Positions 46,127 through 57,550 of a DNA stretch of 64,000 bases are shown piece by piece. The translations under genes were made by a program, and so were the position numbers. The first letter of the stretch is position 1. The number at the start of each line of letters is the position of its first letter. The notes beneath the pieces were generated by a model. That model did not search any database and was not told the DNA's origin. It saw only the letters and a list, made by a program, of their open reading frames with translations. This stretch comes from Plectrocnemia conspersa (lineage: Eukaryota; Arthropoda; Insecta; Trichoptera; Polycentropodidae), in contig VTFK01000032.1 in assembly GCA_009617715.1 (NCBI GenBank), positions 310,001-374,000 on the forward strand. Direction: 5' to 3'.

Positions 46127-46470
46127 GGCGGTGTCTACTATGACCGAAATTTGCAGAATTCGTTCGTTGAACAAAACAAAACGTTAAAAGGGCCCAGCCT
46201 TTATTTAATTTTAACGCTTATCTCAAAAACAGGTAGTCGTTTTTTCACTAAATATACCCGAATGACCAGAGATGCTCCAAAATACATGGTCCTTAATGAG
46301 CATTTTTTCAATGTATGAGATCTCAAAACAAAAAAATGGTTTAAAACCTTCGAAAATTATTTATGAACAAGATGTTTTTTGGCGGTATCTACTATGACGG
46401 AAATTTGCAGAATTCATTCATTAAACGAAACAATGTTTTAGAAGGACCCAGCATTTTTTATCGTTTAACT
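46127..46470. repeat. tandem duplication, period 254 bp
   Basis: GGCGGTGTCTACTATGACCG, then AAATTTGCAGAATTC, at 46127-46161 is repeated as GGCGGTATCTACTATGACGG, then AAATTTGCAGAATTC, at 46381-46415. Similarity continues through GGCCCAGC/GGACCCAGC for about 85 bp of unit 2. The 102-codon frame starting 46363 crosses the repeat and is probably chance. Confidence 0.75.
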
Positions 46471-46729
46471 AGTTGTACAATCAGAGTAATTATAAATAAA
46501 AAAAATTTAATAGTTGTAAAAATATTTAAATTGTTTGGTATTCAAGAAATATTTAAACATATATTTATATTTTATTTAAATTTGAGTCTTAATTTGATAA
46601 TATTTTATCTTATTTTCCTTTACTCTTCCTGCTTTTATTTTCTCTTAGTTATTTTTAGATTCTCATGGTGATTTCTATAAAAAATCTTTTTACTGCCCGA
46701 GTTTTGCTAGCATGAACATTCAATGAGCA

Positions 46730-47100
46730 CAATGAGCTTTATATCCGATCCAGCCACCCAAATTATCGGGAGTCGCATTAGTCGTTCGCCACTGGTTGTA
46801 AACACGCGGCTCGCGATGTTTATCTGGATTCGCTTTCAGCGTTCGTTTCGGGTGATTGATTAACCGGCCGATTAAAGGTTCGGCACGGACGTTGATTAAT
46901 CGCCGGCGGCCATTCGCGGCAAGATGGCCGCCGCCGTCGCGTTATAATTAGCGAATAAGCGATAATCACTAATTGGCCTAGGGCTGTGAGAGCATAATTA
47001 CCCCAAGGGCCAAAGGTCTAGCCGCCGGGGGGTATAGACTAGCACCGGATATTTGAGTGGGCGTGCTTGATGTTGATAAACAGGCGTTGGCGATTTGAAA
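46730..47100. promoter_or_regulatory. GC-richest island, PRE/enhancer-like
   Basis: The most GC-rich stretch of the window and unique here. It has Pho/YY1-like cores GCCAT (46909-46913) and ATGGC (46924-46928) in a CGGCGGCC/GGCCGCCGCCG context, repeated Otx/homeodomain-type sites (GATTGATTAACC about 46855, TTGATTAATCG about 46892, AGCGATAATCAC) and no open frame. A Polycomb-response-like or enhancer element is inferred from motif content only. Confidence 0.35.
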
Positions 47101-48350
47101 GCTAATAAACTACAAGATTTAGGAGAGAAGCATTCTTAGAAACACACCAGACAATCCAGTGGCGTAGCTAGAAAAAAGATATCAATTCTTGACGATGTGA
47201 AACTTAAATATTATATAACACAAGAGCCTCCGCCAAATTTTCATCAGCGTATGAAAGCAACACTTTGCACTCCATAGGTTTTTCAAGTGTTCCAGCAACT
47301 CCAAACCATTTACATTATGTGTACGAAATAATAGTTTGAAAATAGGTTTTAATATATTTGAAGGAGTGTTTAAATTATAACTTTTTAATGTATATATTGG
47401 ACATATATTCTTGTCTTCTACCGCGGCTTTTGTATAACAAGTACTTAGAAAACTTGAAAAAACATTTAGAGGGAATAAAAGATTTACCCAGAAAAATAAT
47501 TTTGGAATGATAGGCTAATAACCAAAATGCTTTCATATTTGGAACATAAATTATTTTCAAATTTAATATTATTATTATTATTATAAACTAAAGATTATAG
47601 GTACAGTTGTGGTGAATTGAAAGTTGACATGGCGGTTGATTATTTTATCAACTTAATAAATGTATTTTTTACTCTTTTTTGAATTTATAATAGATAATCT
47701 ATTCTATAAGTAAAAGAAACATTAAAAATGTCATTATATGTCTCGATTAACACGGTTTCGATTCAAGCAATACTTCCTGAAACGTGTAAATCGAAGGATA
47801 AGTGAATATTATATGGCATTTTTTACTATAGTTTAGTTTGAACTTATCTTTTCATACACTTATTATTTTTTTAGTGCTTATTCAATATTCAAAATAGACA
47901 TTTATCTTCTGAATATTTTTTTAGAAGAATTTTTTCAATATAACACTGACTACACAAATATTGTTTATTTGCAAATAAATAGTTGGCATTCGCTGCAAGC
48001 AACGAATTCACCAAGGAATGCATGTTTGCTTTTAAAGCGTGTATCTGATAAATTTCCTCGAATGCGACTGCAAATTTCGCTTAATCTCGTATTAAACACT
48101 TAATTCTCAAACTTTCACATGCACTGTTCACATAAAAACAAGTATCGCTCAAGATATAATTTTCTTTTCAGAAAATAAAATCGATGCAGAAAAAAAATCG
48201 AAAACATCAATTTTCCATTAAAATCTTTGATCGCTCTTGAATTATTTTTTAATGTCGAAAAAATAACATAGAATTAATTCAATTTTAAACTCACATCGAG
48301 GCTATTTTCTCAACCGTTGTTGTATGGTTTGAAACATTTATTAACTGTTT
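47100..48350. other. AT-rich non-coding stretch
   Basis: No gene or shared repeat recognised. Confidence 0.5.
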
Positions 48351-48670
48351 TACTCCGTACGTGTGCTCACTTTTCTCTCACATTTGCACAACAGCTGACT
48401 AATGGCTTTATAATCCGCAGGAGAATATAACGACTCGGCGCATCTCAAACTGTGGGAGTGATTGATATGTGTAATATTTTTTGTGTCGTAAAAAACTGAT
48501 CCCATCCTACATTTTCACGAGGCAAAAAATTCTATTATGATCGAATCGACGCACAGCGTGATCAATAATATATTACGACGAGTAATTTTGGCTATGTCGT
48601 GCCAAGTACATTTTGAAATGTGTGATGAATTATTAAGTCACGTCTCGACGTGTAATTAATGTAAAAGCAT
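48350..48670. other. GC-raised non-coding island
   Basis: Contains ACAGCTGACTAATGG, GCGTGATCAATAATA and TACGACGAGTAATTT. No open frame; candidate conserved non-coding DNA. Confidence 0.25.
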
Positions 48671-48910
48671 AAATAAATAATAGTTTGAAACACTTTATTT
48701 AGAGAAATTTAAGGTAATACAGTAAAATTTACTGATGGAAGACCTATCATTATGTTTTTTTAATTTAAGTACTTATCAATTTTTTTTGTAATGTAGTTAT
48801 GATAAATTTTTATTATATTATACATAATACATAATAAATTTATTTATTGTTGAATTTCAACTGCTTAATTAATATTATGGATTTTAAGAAAAATAAATAA
48901 TATTATATTC

Positions 48911-48957
48911 GGTCCTTGGTCAACCTTGGCCAACTTCCATAGAGTGTAGTGCAGGCA
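48911..48957. mobile_element. isolated right terminus of TGCCTGC-ended element
   Basis: GGCCAACTTCCATAGAGTGT and AGTGCAGGCA, followed by TAA, match the right end of the complete element at 58510-58539. Similarity extends only about 47 bp inward, so this is a solo terminus, a heavily deleted copy, or a different element sharing the same ends. Confidence 0.7.
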
Positions 48958-48959
48958 TA

Positions 48960-49850
48960 AAGGCATTTAAAAATATTTTAATAACTAAATTACTTAGACA
49001 ACATTCCGTGTAAAAGGATAACTAAAAATATAATAAGAAGACATTTAAAGAGATTTCATAAAAACAAAGTTAGTGAAAAAAATTTTTAAGTTATCAGAGT
49101 GTCTAAGTCAATCTAAAAGAAGTAAAATCTAGTATAAATCTATCTGTTAAAGCAAAATTTATCAAGATTATCAAAAATAAAACATTGATAATATACGACG
49201 CTAATAAAAGCTGTATATTAGCAAAAAATCCATAGAAACCCTATTAGTATTTGTACATAATACCTTCATTTATTAAACCGTAGAATATTGTCTTTACTCA
49301 AACGCCTATTATTTTGTAAATGTTATAAATATTTTTTTATTAAATATTTTTAATAAATTCAATTGATCGTTATCAATTTTTTATTTAATTTAAAAAAATA
49401 TATTAAAATTATTAGAAATTAATTCGCAAAAATGAAATAAAATAGTTAGGGTTGAGGTCTTCAAAAAAAAATATTGTTCACTGACTACATACGTTTAAGA
49501 ACCGTTTAGTTAAACGGTATTTGGCTATTGACTATATAGTATATGGTATCGCAATTCCTAGAGTCGGTCATAAATCTATTGTAAAAAAATGTTTTTGAAG
49601 TGTTAATCAGAAATACACTTTTCGTATTACCTGCTCTAAATATATTCTAATAATTCTAAATTTCAGAATCCAAATTTTTATTATTACGTCATTGGTAATT
49701 TAATGGCGTCAATGACACGCGTAATATTCGTTCAATGTATCTAAGTGTAGATAGTATCAAATTCAATTAAATTTTATCTCTGTTGTGTAATTATAAATTT
49801 GTATGTGTATGTGTGAAACATAAAATTTCAAGTGGCCGTTATGTGAGCTT
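48960..49850. other. AT-rich non-coding stretch
   Basis: No gene or shared repeat recognised. Confidence 0.5.
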
Positions 49851-50060
49851 AATGTAAAAACGTTTTGAGCGAAAATTCCCATTAAAGCGACCGCTAAATC
49901 GGAAAGTGCCGTGTTCGAACTTTGAGAAGCCGCGATCGACATTCCGTTCCTATGGTTTTCAAATATTTAATTCGCGCGCGTCGGGAATAATTAAGTCGGC
50001 CTAATCTCGTCGGACGCGCCGCAGAATTATCAAAATTTAACAGAAAGTAATTATTTCTGT
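49850..50060. other. GC-raised non-coding island
   Basis: TTCGCGCGCGTCGGGAATAA and CTCGTCGGACGCGCCGCAG, with AAGCCGCGATCGACATTCC. No coding and no repeat copies. Candidate regulatory DNA. Confidence 0.3.
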
Positions 50061-50458
50061 TGAAATTCAACTAAACAATATTTTATTTTTAATATTTCGA
50101 GTAAATTGGATTTTTTTACATTTTTATATTAAATCCGTTTAATTGCCTCTGAGATTTGTGTCAGCGGCGAAACGTATCAAAAACCCGAAGTAATGAATAT
50201 TATAATGCGATTTTTTCGATTGGAAATTTATTAAAAATATGCAAATTCCCAGCTGCGACGGGTGATATAAAAAATGGAAAATTTATGAGAAAATAAATAC
50301 TTCAATAAAAATTGATGAATTTTCTTGGAATATTTACTCGTCGAATACACATACCTCTAAACAAACGCCGCCGTTTTATTTAACTCATAAATTCGCGAAA
50401 AAATATATTTATATTGAATAAACATCAATGGTGGCCAACAGCTGGCGGCCATCTTTGC

Positions 50459-50585
50459 CAATGGCCGCTAATCAATCAGCTGATTGGAAAACAATGGTGG
50501 CATGCTAACAGCTTGCTTATCAAGAGTGACATATCGATTGTCAAAATTAAATAAATCCACGTCCTTTCACTTGACTCATATATAA
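50459..50585. repeat. direct repeat D, 5' copy
   Basis: Contains the perfect palindrome CAATCAGCTGATTG (50473-50486), then ACAGCTTGC, GAGTGACATATCGATTGTCA and AAATAAATCC. The same order occurs at 52070-52195, 1611 bp downstream and in the same orientation. The pair brackets an RT fossil and the 104-bp repeat copy B. Confidence 0.7.
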
Positions 50586-50734
50586 ACTAAAAAACAGAGC
50601 AATAAATAATTGCGATACTAATATTGTACATAATAAAATATAAATGTTATCTATACAAAAATATTATTTTTATCAGCATCGTTATGTTTACATTATTAAT
50701 GGCATAAATACGGCAGTTAAAAATTCAAGTGTTT

Positions 50735-51260
50735 TGTATTCTGTATTCTGTATGCAGATGTGCATTCGATCTGTTGCTGACTCTTTTTCTCTACAACGTG
50801 ATTTATATTTTCAATGGAGATGGGCTTTCGTTAACCGTCTGCCTTTTTTTAGTGTCAGAAAATGCCATACTATATCATTTTCTCGATCCAGTTCACCATC
50901 AGATTATTCCTACGATCTCGGTGGAAGCATTTTGGCAAGAGAAACTTCCACTAAAGATCTCAGAATCACTCTCGCTTTACACGTAAACGACGTCTATGAT
51001 AAATCTTCCAAGATGCTCAGCATTGATATAAAAATCCCATTTCACATTGACGATCCGTTAAATCGTGTTCTCTATGACACTTCAGTTCACAGTATGATTG
51101 AATCGGGATCTATAATTTGGAATCCCCGAATAACCAAATCGAAAATGTTCAGAAAAGGTTCTTGAGATATCTTTATAAGAAAATATTTGTTTAATATCCG
51201 TTATTGTATCCCAGCACTTTTTTTTTAGAAACATGTGGATACGTTTCGAATAATCAAACT
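50735..51260 (+). pseudogene. CR1/Jockey-group RT fossil
   Basis: Related to the LINE at 61760-63760. In the 173-codon frame from 50644 the recognisable part runs DSFSLQRDL, WRWAFVNRLPFFSVRKCHTI, SFSRSSSPSDYSYDLGG, TSTKDL, SKMLS, YDTSVHSMIESGSIIWNP, each matching a segment of the larger LINE in the same order (for example KKCHTISFSRSLTPAKYSYH). After the stop at 51165 a new frame continues KRFLRYLYKKIF and YPLLYPSTFFLETCGYVSN to about 51255. LYAD survives near 50745 but the second catalytic Asp is lost. Truncated at both ends; inactive. Confidence 0.82.
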
Positions 51261-51634
51261 ATTTTCGAGGAATTTTGTGTTTCGAAACATTAGAGCCCGA
51301 ACTTTATTTTCTTACCATGTATTCATTTTTTTGTGTTGTTTATTCACATTTACTCAGAAAAAAAGGAGTTTTTCCAATAACAAATATATTTTACAAAATC
51401 AACTCTATCGACAGATACAACCTTTTTCTATCGTTCAGGCTAGTTTTTAATCCCACATTTCTAAAAACTGACTGGTTGTGAATAAAAATATTCAGTAAAA
51501 AATGTTTTAACTTCACTAAAACTAATATTTTTTTAGCATCTAAATTATGTTATAATAATTTCTAATCTGATAGTGCTATATCGGAAGAATATGGAGGGTG
51601 AGCAACAGTTTTCCATTCGAGAGCATTAATTTTT

Positions 51635-51894
51635 TTCGCGTGATTCTCGCATTATGAGGCAGGCGCGTCGCCTTGTTCTCGTCGCTTAGTGCGTGTGGAA
51701 CCTACACGCCGTGTTTCCACGCCTTCCCAATATTTATTTAAACTTCTTCGAATGCCATCCTGTATTATCCGTTCACTCTTGAATCGAAATCTCTGTATTG
51801 GCTTAAATTTCTGCAACCAGACAGTCGTAATCGATGATTTTTGATTTCCTACTTCTAAGCGTAAAAACACCATACTAGGAACCAAATCTTCCAT
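51635..51894 (-). repeat. dispersed 104-bp repeat, copy B, with open frame
   Basis: 51635-51738 repeats 4503-4606. Here the minus strand has an 80-codon open frame (51652-51894) that ends WEGVETRRVGSTRTKRREQG and DAPAS. The last third is shared with copy A. It looks like the end of a transposon-encoded or other repeated ORF; family unknown to me. Confidence 0.55.
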
Positions 51895-52069
51895 TGAAAC
51901 TTATGGTGTTTTTTGTTGTTTTTATGTGCGCAACGCACTCTTCAGGTGTTAATCCAAGCACTAGCAAAAGAAAGACATACGACCCGAACAAGAAATAATA
52001 TTTTACATTAGTTTACTTTCTACTGATTTTTGTAAATAATATTATTAATTATCAAAACCAAAATTGAAG

Positions 52070-52195
52070 CAATGACGGGCTATCAATCAGCTGATTGAAA
52101 AACAATTGCAGCTTGTCAACAGCCAACTAATAAAGAGCGACAGATCGATCGTCAAACTTAAATAAATCCTCATGTGTCACATACAGATCTTAGAT
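52070..52195. repeat. direct repeat D, 3' copy
   Basis: Second copy of 50459-50585, with CAATCAGCTGATTG at 52084-52097, AGAGCGACAGATCGATCGTCA and AAATAAATCC. Roughly 75-80 percent identity. Confidence 0.7.
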
Positions 52196-52199
52196 AAGC

Positions 52200-52790
52200 A
52201 AACTGGAATACCGGTTTTTTATGTATTGACTTAAGCAGAAAATGGGCATCGAGAGAATGTCGTCACTATAATAAGGAGCGTGTCTTTCGACTATCCTAAT
52301 TAAGAATTAAATCTCATTTTGTGCTCAGTCAGGAGTTTGTAAGTTAATTTAATTAAATTTATTTTAATAAGCAAATTGAAAAAAATCATTTTATCAAAGC
52401 ATTATTGGCTCACTAGATATAGGAATTTAACAATTCTGTATATTCTTAAAATATTTGAAATACTTGTGGTTATTTCCAATAAACATTTTCCATTTCGCTT
52501 GAAAGCTCTGGGGGCTAAAGAAGAATGTTGTAAAGCTATTACATAAAATACGATCTAATTTAAGGTTCAGACATGCCATTAATTTTCGTACTAAATTAAC
52601 TATTTGTTTAATATACCTATAGATCAAAATAAAACTATTTTTTTATTATTTTTAAATTATTAAGCTATCGTTTTTTTAATACACAATAATTTATTCTGAA
52701 GTATACATTGCTTTGAATGGATTAAAACTCATCTCTGTAAAAATATATTTTCGCCCCCTAATTACAATTTGATAACTCAAAATCGCCTTT
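52200..52790. other. AT-rich non-coding stretch
   Basis: No gene or shared repeat recognised. Confidence 0.5.
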
Positions 52791-53040
52791 AAACCCAAAG
52801 TTTCTAAATCACAGTTTTTAAAGGAAGGATTATTGGGGCACGTCCCTTGGCGTCCTGGAGCGTCTAATTAATGGCTTGTTTTATCTCAAAGTTTAAAGAG
52901 TGTGGTGTCCCGTGGGTGAGGTGTAATTAGGAAACACCGATAAAGAGGTCGCTTCGTCTTCATCAATTATTCATTTTATTAACCCTTTTTACACGAGCCT
53001 GTGCGTAATCGAAGTACCATGGCGCCTTTTAGAGCTTATT
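52790..53040. other. GC-raised island with homeodomain-like sites
   Basis: GGATTATTGGGGCACGTCCC, GTCTAATTAATGGC and GGTGTAATTAGG are visible; no open frame. Candidate enhancer-like DNA. Confidence 0.3.
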
Positions 53041-54330
53041 GGAAAAAATAGGGATAAGTTTAAAGAAAATATACTTTACAATAGTCGTCAAAATATATAT
53101 AAAAAAATAATTTACACAAATCGTATCACCAGTTAGTAAAAAAATATATGTATTAAATTCTATGAGAAAAGCACCATTAATGATACTAATTAACTCGCGA
53201 GAGTCCCACATTATTTTAATATAAATTAATTTTCTAACTAACCAAATAACTTTATTAATTAAACTGCTTGTAACTAACAGTGTAATTAAAGATATTATTG
53301 AAATTTGGGAATGCGTTTCATTCTAATTAAACAGTTTTTAATTAGCCATAATTTATTATGATTAATAAGAAAGTTTTACCAACGCTCAGATATCACGGTA
53401 ATAATCTGTGATTTTTATCATTTTAATCAGAACAGTATGAACATAGTCTATTGTTTTAATTTGCATAGATTGAAGTTAATCTATTAACAAAAAAAATATT
53501 TATAAAATATACTTGCTAATTATATGAGTCAAATATAATGCAGTGTTTAATTAAAATAATTTTGCATATCAACGTGATTGTGTATCGTAATAAAAAAATC
53601 GTAAATATGTAATAAAAACGCTAAAGGATTTCCTATAAATAAGCATTAATAAATTATTGCAAAAAATCTAGGTTAATAGTTAATTTTAAAAGCATATTTT
53701 CCTTCCCACGTATATTATATCAATTAACTGTTAACTAAAATAATACACATCCGGGCATAAAAATAAAAAATCCAGCAATGCAAAAAATAAATTTCATTCC
53801 AACTCGTTAATTAATTTGTTCAATAACAATAATTTTAGGTAATATTAAATACATAAACTAAAAGTGAATACTTAATAATCCAATTCTAATTTTAAAATAT
53901 ATAATATTAGTCTAAAACAAAGCTATAAATATATAATATTTTACATTTACAATGTATCATAACTATTAATTTAAATAAATTGTAAAATTTTACTTGAAAA
54001 TATTTATAGGATTTTCTCACAATGAAAACATCAAAAATAAAATCGATTACATCTGGAAAATGAATCCTTGTTATTTTTGAAGATCTTATTATGAGAAAAT
54101 TAAATATGAAAGTAGTTTCATAACAATTAATTAAATATATTCATAACATAACATAACAAACTTAATTTTAATGTTTTATTAAATTTTAGATTTTTAAACT
54201 ATTTTTTTAAACTATTTATAAATATTGCTATAATTTATTTTTATTTGTGTTTTTAAATACACAACAAAATACGATAACATAAATAATAAGATACATTTTT
54301 TTGTGAAGGTGTATATAAATTTTAACTTTA
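53040..54330. other. very AT-rich non-coding stretch
   Basis: No gene; long A/T runs only. Confidence 0.55.
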
Positions 54331-54334
54331 TCTA

Positions 54335-54534
54335 AATTTAATGTAATTTATTTTGTACTTTTAAATTTATTGGTATTATTTTCTAAAGAAATAATTCACA
54401 TTAATTCAAATTAAAAAATAATATAATATTATGTCTTTTATTTATTATTTCCTCAGTTATATACAACTATCTAGGGTACATCAAAACAGTGAAAGATCGA
54501 CCGCCGTACATGTACGGCGATACACCTCAAAGGG
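54335..54534. repeat. TTAA-family palindromic repeat, copy 2
   Basis: Shares about 190 bp with 30165-30372, including the 18-bp palindrome CGCCGTACATGTACGGCG at 54502-54519. It then runs ACACCTCAAAGGG and stops at TTAA (54535-54538). GGG-TTAA is the boundary expected for a piggyBac-type insertion (termini beginning CCC, TTAA target), so this may be the right end of such an element. The left end was not identified. The plus frame of 103 codons from 54489 is unlikely to be real. Confidence 0.55.
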
Positions 54535-54539
54535 TTAAG

Positions 54540-55770
54540 AAACCCCGTACGCTGTCCTCTATGCTATTGTCAACGACCCAGGATCAGTGTTTCCTTTCGA
54601 AAAATATGCCAAATCAAGAACCCTCATTTTTACAAAAATTTTCTGATTTGTTAAAAAAATCAGAGCTTTTTTTTGTTAAAAATTATATTTATAGAAGAAT
54701 TTTTAAATGTTTTAAAACCATTGAATTTTTTATACTGATGCGTAAGAGAAGTAAAAAATGGTTCCGTGCCAGATGTTTGAAAATATGCATACTTTCTTGA
54801 AGCTGTATTTGCATAACAAAAACCAATTCTGATTGACCCTATCTTTGCTTTGGTAATCTAAGAACTACATTAATAAATCAAACAGATAATACGAAACTGC
54901 TTCGTGTAAGAATGGTCAGATTGCAAAAATGTATGGGGACTTTCCAGAGCTTCCGAAAAAAAAATGGCCAGTTTTACTTTAGATGATATGTTTTTTTAAA
55001 TAAATATTTTAAGAATAACGTGTAATAAGATACCTACTAATGTTTTATTAAATGATAAATATTTTACTGTACTTCAAGTTCTTTTATATTTTATTACTAG
55101 AAATGATATAATTCACAAATTGTCAAAAAAAAAAGTATTGAAAAATAGAAACAGTAAAGATATTCACATATTTCTTTATCAAAAGCGAAAATAAGAGTTC
55201 TTATTTCTTGAGAAATAAAAAACATCGATATAACAGAATGTCTAATCATAACCGCTTGGACTAGATACGCCACTAATATGGCTCAGGAATTCATTCGAAT
55301 TAATACAAATACTATATACTAGTACAATTTATATTTCAACATGAATTCTGAAATCACAAGTGCCAACTGTTCTCGAAACTGTTTCAGTACCTTTCGATGT
55401 CGTAACTGAGAAGAGGATAATACAAAAATGCTTGTCCATTTAATCCTTCCGAACACGTGTGGTGTAATTCGACGACCATCGGCGGACTTTTCCTGAAAGT
55501 AGATTATGCCGGGCACCGGTACCCAACATGGCGTAGTGCCAAACTTTTAATAAACACACCCAAGTTTTAAACGTGTAATTTTTTTCATATAAAAAGTGGG
55601 CGATTTTAGAATTAAGCAATTAAAATTTGAATATGTTGGGTTTTGTTAGACAGATCTAAATAATACATATTATTAATAAAGTAGACAGAACAAAGACTCA
55701 AAATCAGCATTACGTAGCTGTATCCATTATCAAAAATATAAAATATCCACACATCACACACGACCAAACA
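54540..55770. other. AT-rich stretch, unassigned
   Basis: No gene recognised. 55319-55516 (minus) is a 65-codon frame reading KSADGRRITPHVFGRIKW, more protein-like than its surroundings but unmatched. Confidence 0.35.
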
Positions 55771-56300
55771 AAGAGCGCGCATTGACACAATCTACGAATG
55801 GAAAACGCACGTTAATGATTTCCTACACACATACACACCCATCATTCATCGATAACGTATGTATAGAAAACAATTTCAGTAATCAATTTCAGCATTCCAT
55901 TACACAAACACACCATGCAAATTGATTATCGTCGTAAACAGCCAGTCGCATGTATGACCGAGTATATCGTAAAAAGCGATTGCGACACGCGTGCCTTTCA
56001 TACACGTGTATACTTTATTATAATAAATAATATGCGGGTGCAAAGTAAAAGTCTATACGTGTATAATCTAAAACTAGTTTTGGTAAATTCTAAAAGATAG
56101 TATTATATAAATTATAAACCAGAGGCGCGCTTTATATATGGAATAAGTTCAAAGCCCTGGGGTACGAAAGGTCTGTTATCAGACGCGTAAGATAAACGTT
56201 ACCGTTACTACCGATCGGAATAAATTTCACGTTGGATTGTCCACACGATTTATTGGATTGTCACGAACTTTGTGTGTATGTGTTCATTATATAGCTGCGT
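55770..56300. other. mixed-composition non-coding stretch
   Basis: Moderately GC-raised, with CACACGTTTC/ACGTGTATAC-like sites and a 61-codon frame at 55915 lacking motifs. Candidate regulatory DNA; nothing firm. Confidence 0.25.
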
Positions 56301-56629
56301 ATGTACGAAGTGGACAAATAAAGAAATTTAAGAATATTAAGTTAATGCAAATTTAACTTTTCATATACTAGTAATTATTATTCGCAATTAATTAATTGGA
56401 AAAATAACTAAGAAAGCAATTCAGAATTGATTATTGTGCGAGTAAATTCATTATTTATTTACTAATTTTAAATTATGGCCTAAAGTATTTACTAATTGAG
56501 CCAATATAAGAGAGCTCTATCTATTAGCTATTTATCAGTATAATTTTTCAAATATACATTGTTCATGTTATTTTTTTAATTAAATTTTTAAAATATCTGT
56601 ATTTGTAAAGATCTTGTTTACATGTAACA

Positions 56630-56780
56630 CGCATTTAATCGTCATTGCTATGTCAATTTTATAAAAATTGTCATAAATGCACGTGATGTTCTCAATATGG
56701 AAAATCACGTGCCGTGACGTGTCCGTTTAAATTGATACGAATTAAACGCACACGTTTCAATAAACAACATTAATAAACGT
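56630..56780. promoter_or_regulatory. twin CACGTG E-box cluster
   Basis: CACGTG at 56680-56685 and 56706-56711 (26 bp apart), followed by a GTGACGTGTCC half-like site at 56714-56724. Perfect E-boxes are targets of bHLH-PAS and Myc/Max/USF-type factors. No gene can be tied to it. Confidence 0.35.
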
Positions 56781-57548
56781 ATTTTGATATTAATTGCACA
56801 TATTATTTCCCGGTTAAACTAACCAGCATATATTTACGTTTTTTTAATAACGCATCAGCAGGTTATCGATATTTAGATAAAAAGTCTACACTCTAATAAA
56901 CATCGATTGTAAAATGTGATGTAAGATTTTATTATTACTAATAAATGTAATTTACACAATCTTTACCCATTATATTAAATTACATTTCAATGATTCTTCC
57001 ACTAATAATATTCACATTTACGTGACTCTCATCACGTAGCACTATAAGCTTTTTATACATTAACTTATCATTTAAATGCTTTTTAGCGGAGATGAAAAAC
57101 TTATTATGAAAACTATAGAAAATTATTATTATGGAACCGATAGATTATTGAACCGTGTTTTTTTAACATCTTGTATAAGAATTGATATTTTTATATGACT
57201 TTGCAGATAACGACACAAACGATGATTTCTTACACAAAGAATATAAAAAAATACATTCTACCTACGTTTTCATTTTATTTTTGTACTTCTAGAATAAATC
57301 TTAATAATTTAAAAGTATTTATACGCATTGTTTTTGTGTTTTTTTTTGTACTTATTCTTATTGATTTAAGCTAATTTTGTATTTAATTTTGTACTTCGTA
57401 TTATTAATTTAAATTTATTTATTAGCACTTATCTCAAAAAATCCTAAGCCAAAAACTATGCTACATACATTATATATCAATGTTTTTCACAAAAATAATT
57501 TAACTGTATCTATTTACAAAAACTATTTCTAATAAAAATATTTTTTTT
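56780..57548. other. AT-rich non-coding stretch
   Basis: No gene or shared repeat recognised. Confidence 0.5.
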
Positions 57549-57550
57549 AA

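Noticed and set aside
52979..54538. TTAACCCTTTTTACACG (52979) paired with CACCTCAAAGGGTTAA (54525-54538) as ends of one 1.55-kb piggyBac element
   Set aside because: Only CCCTTT is shared; beyond six bases the termini do not match, so pairing is unsupported.
54489..54800. 103-codon frame starting within the palindromic repeat
   Set aside because: The start lies in the repeat end and the remainder is Lys/Phe/Ile-rich AT sequence; the frame is absent from repeat copy 1.
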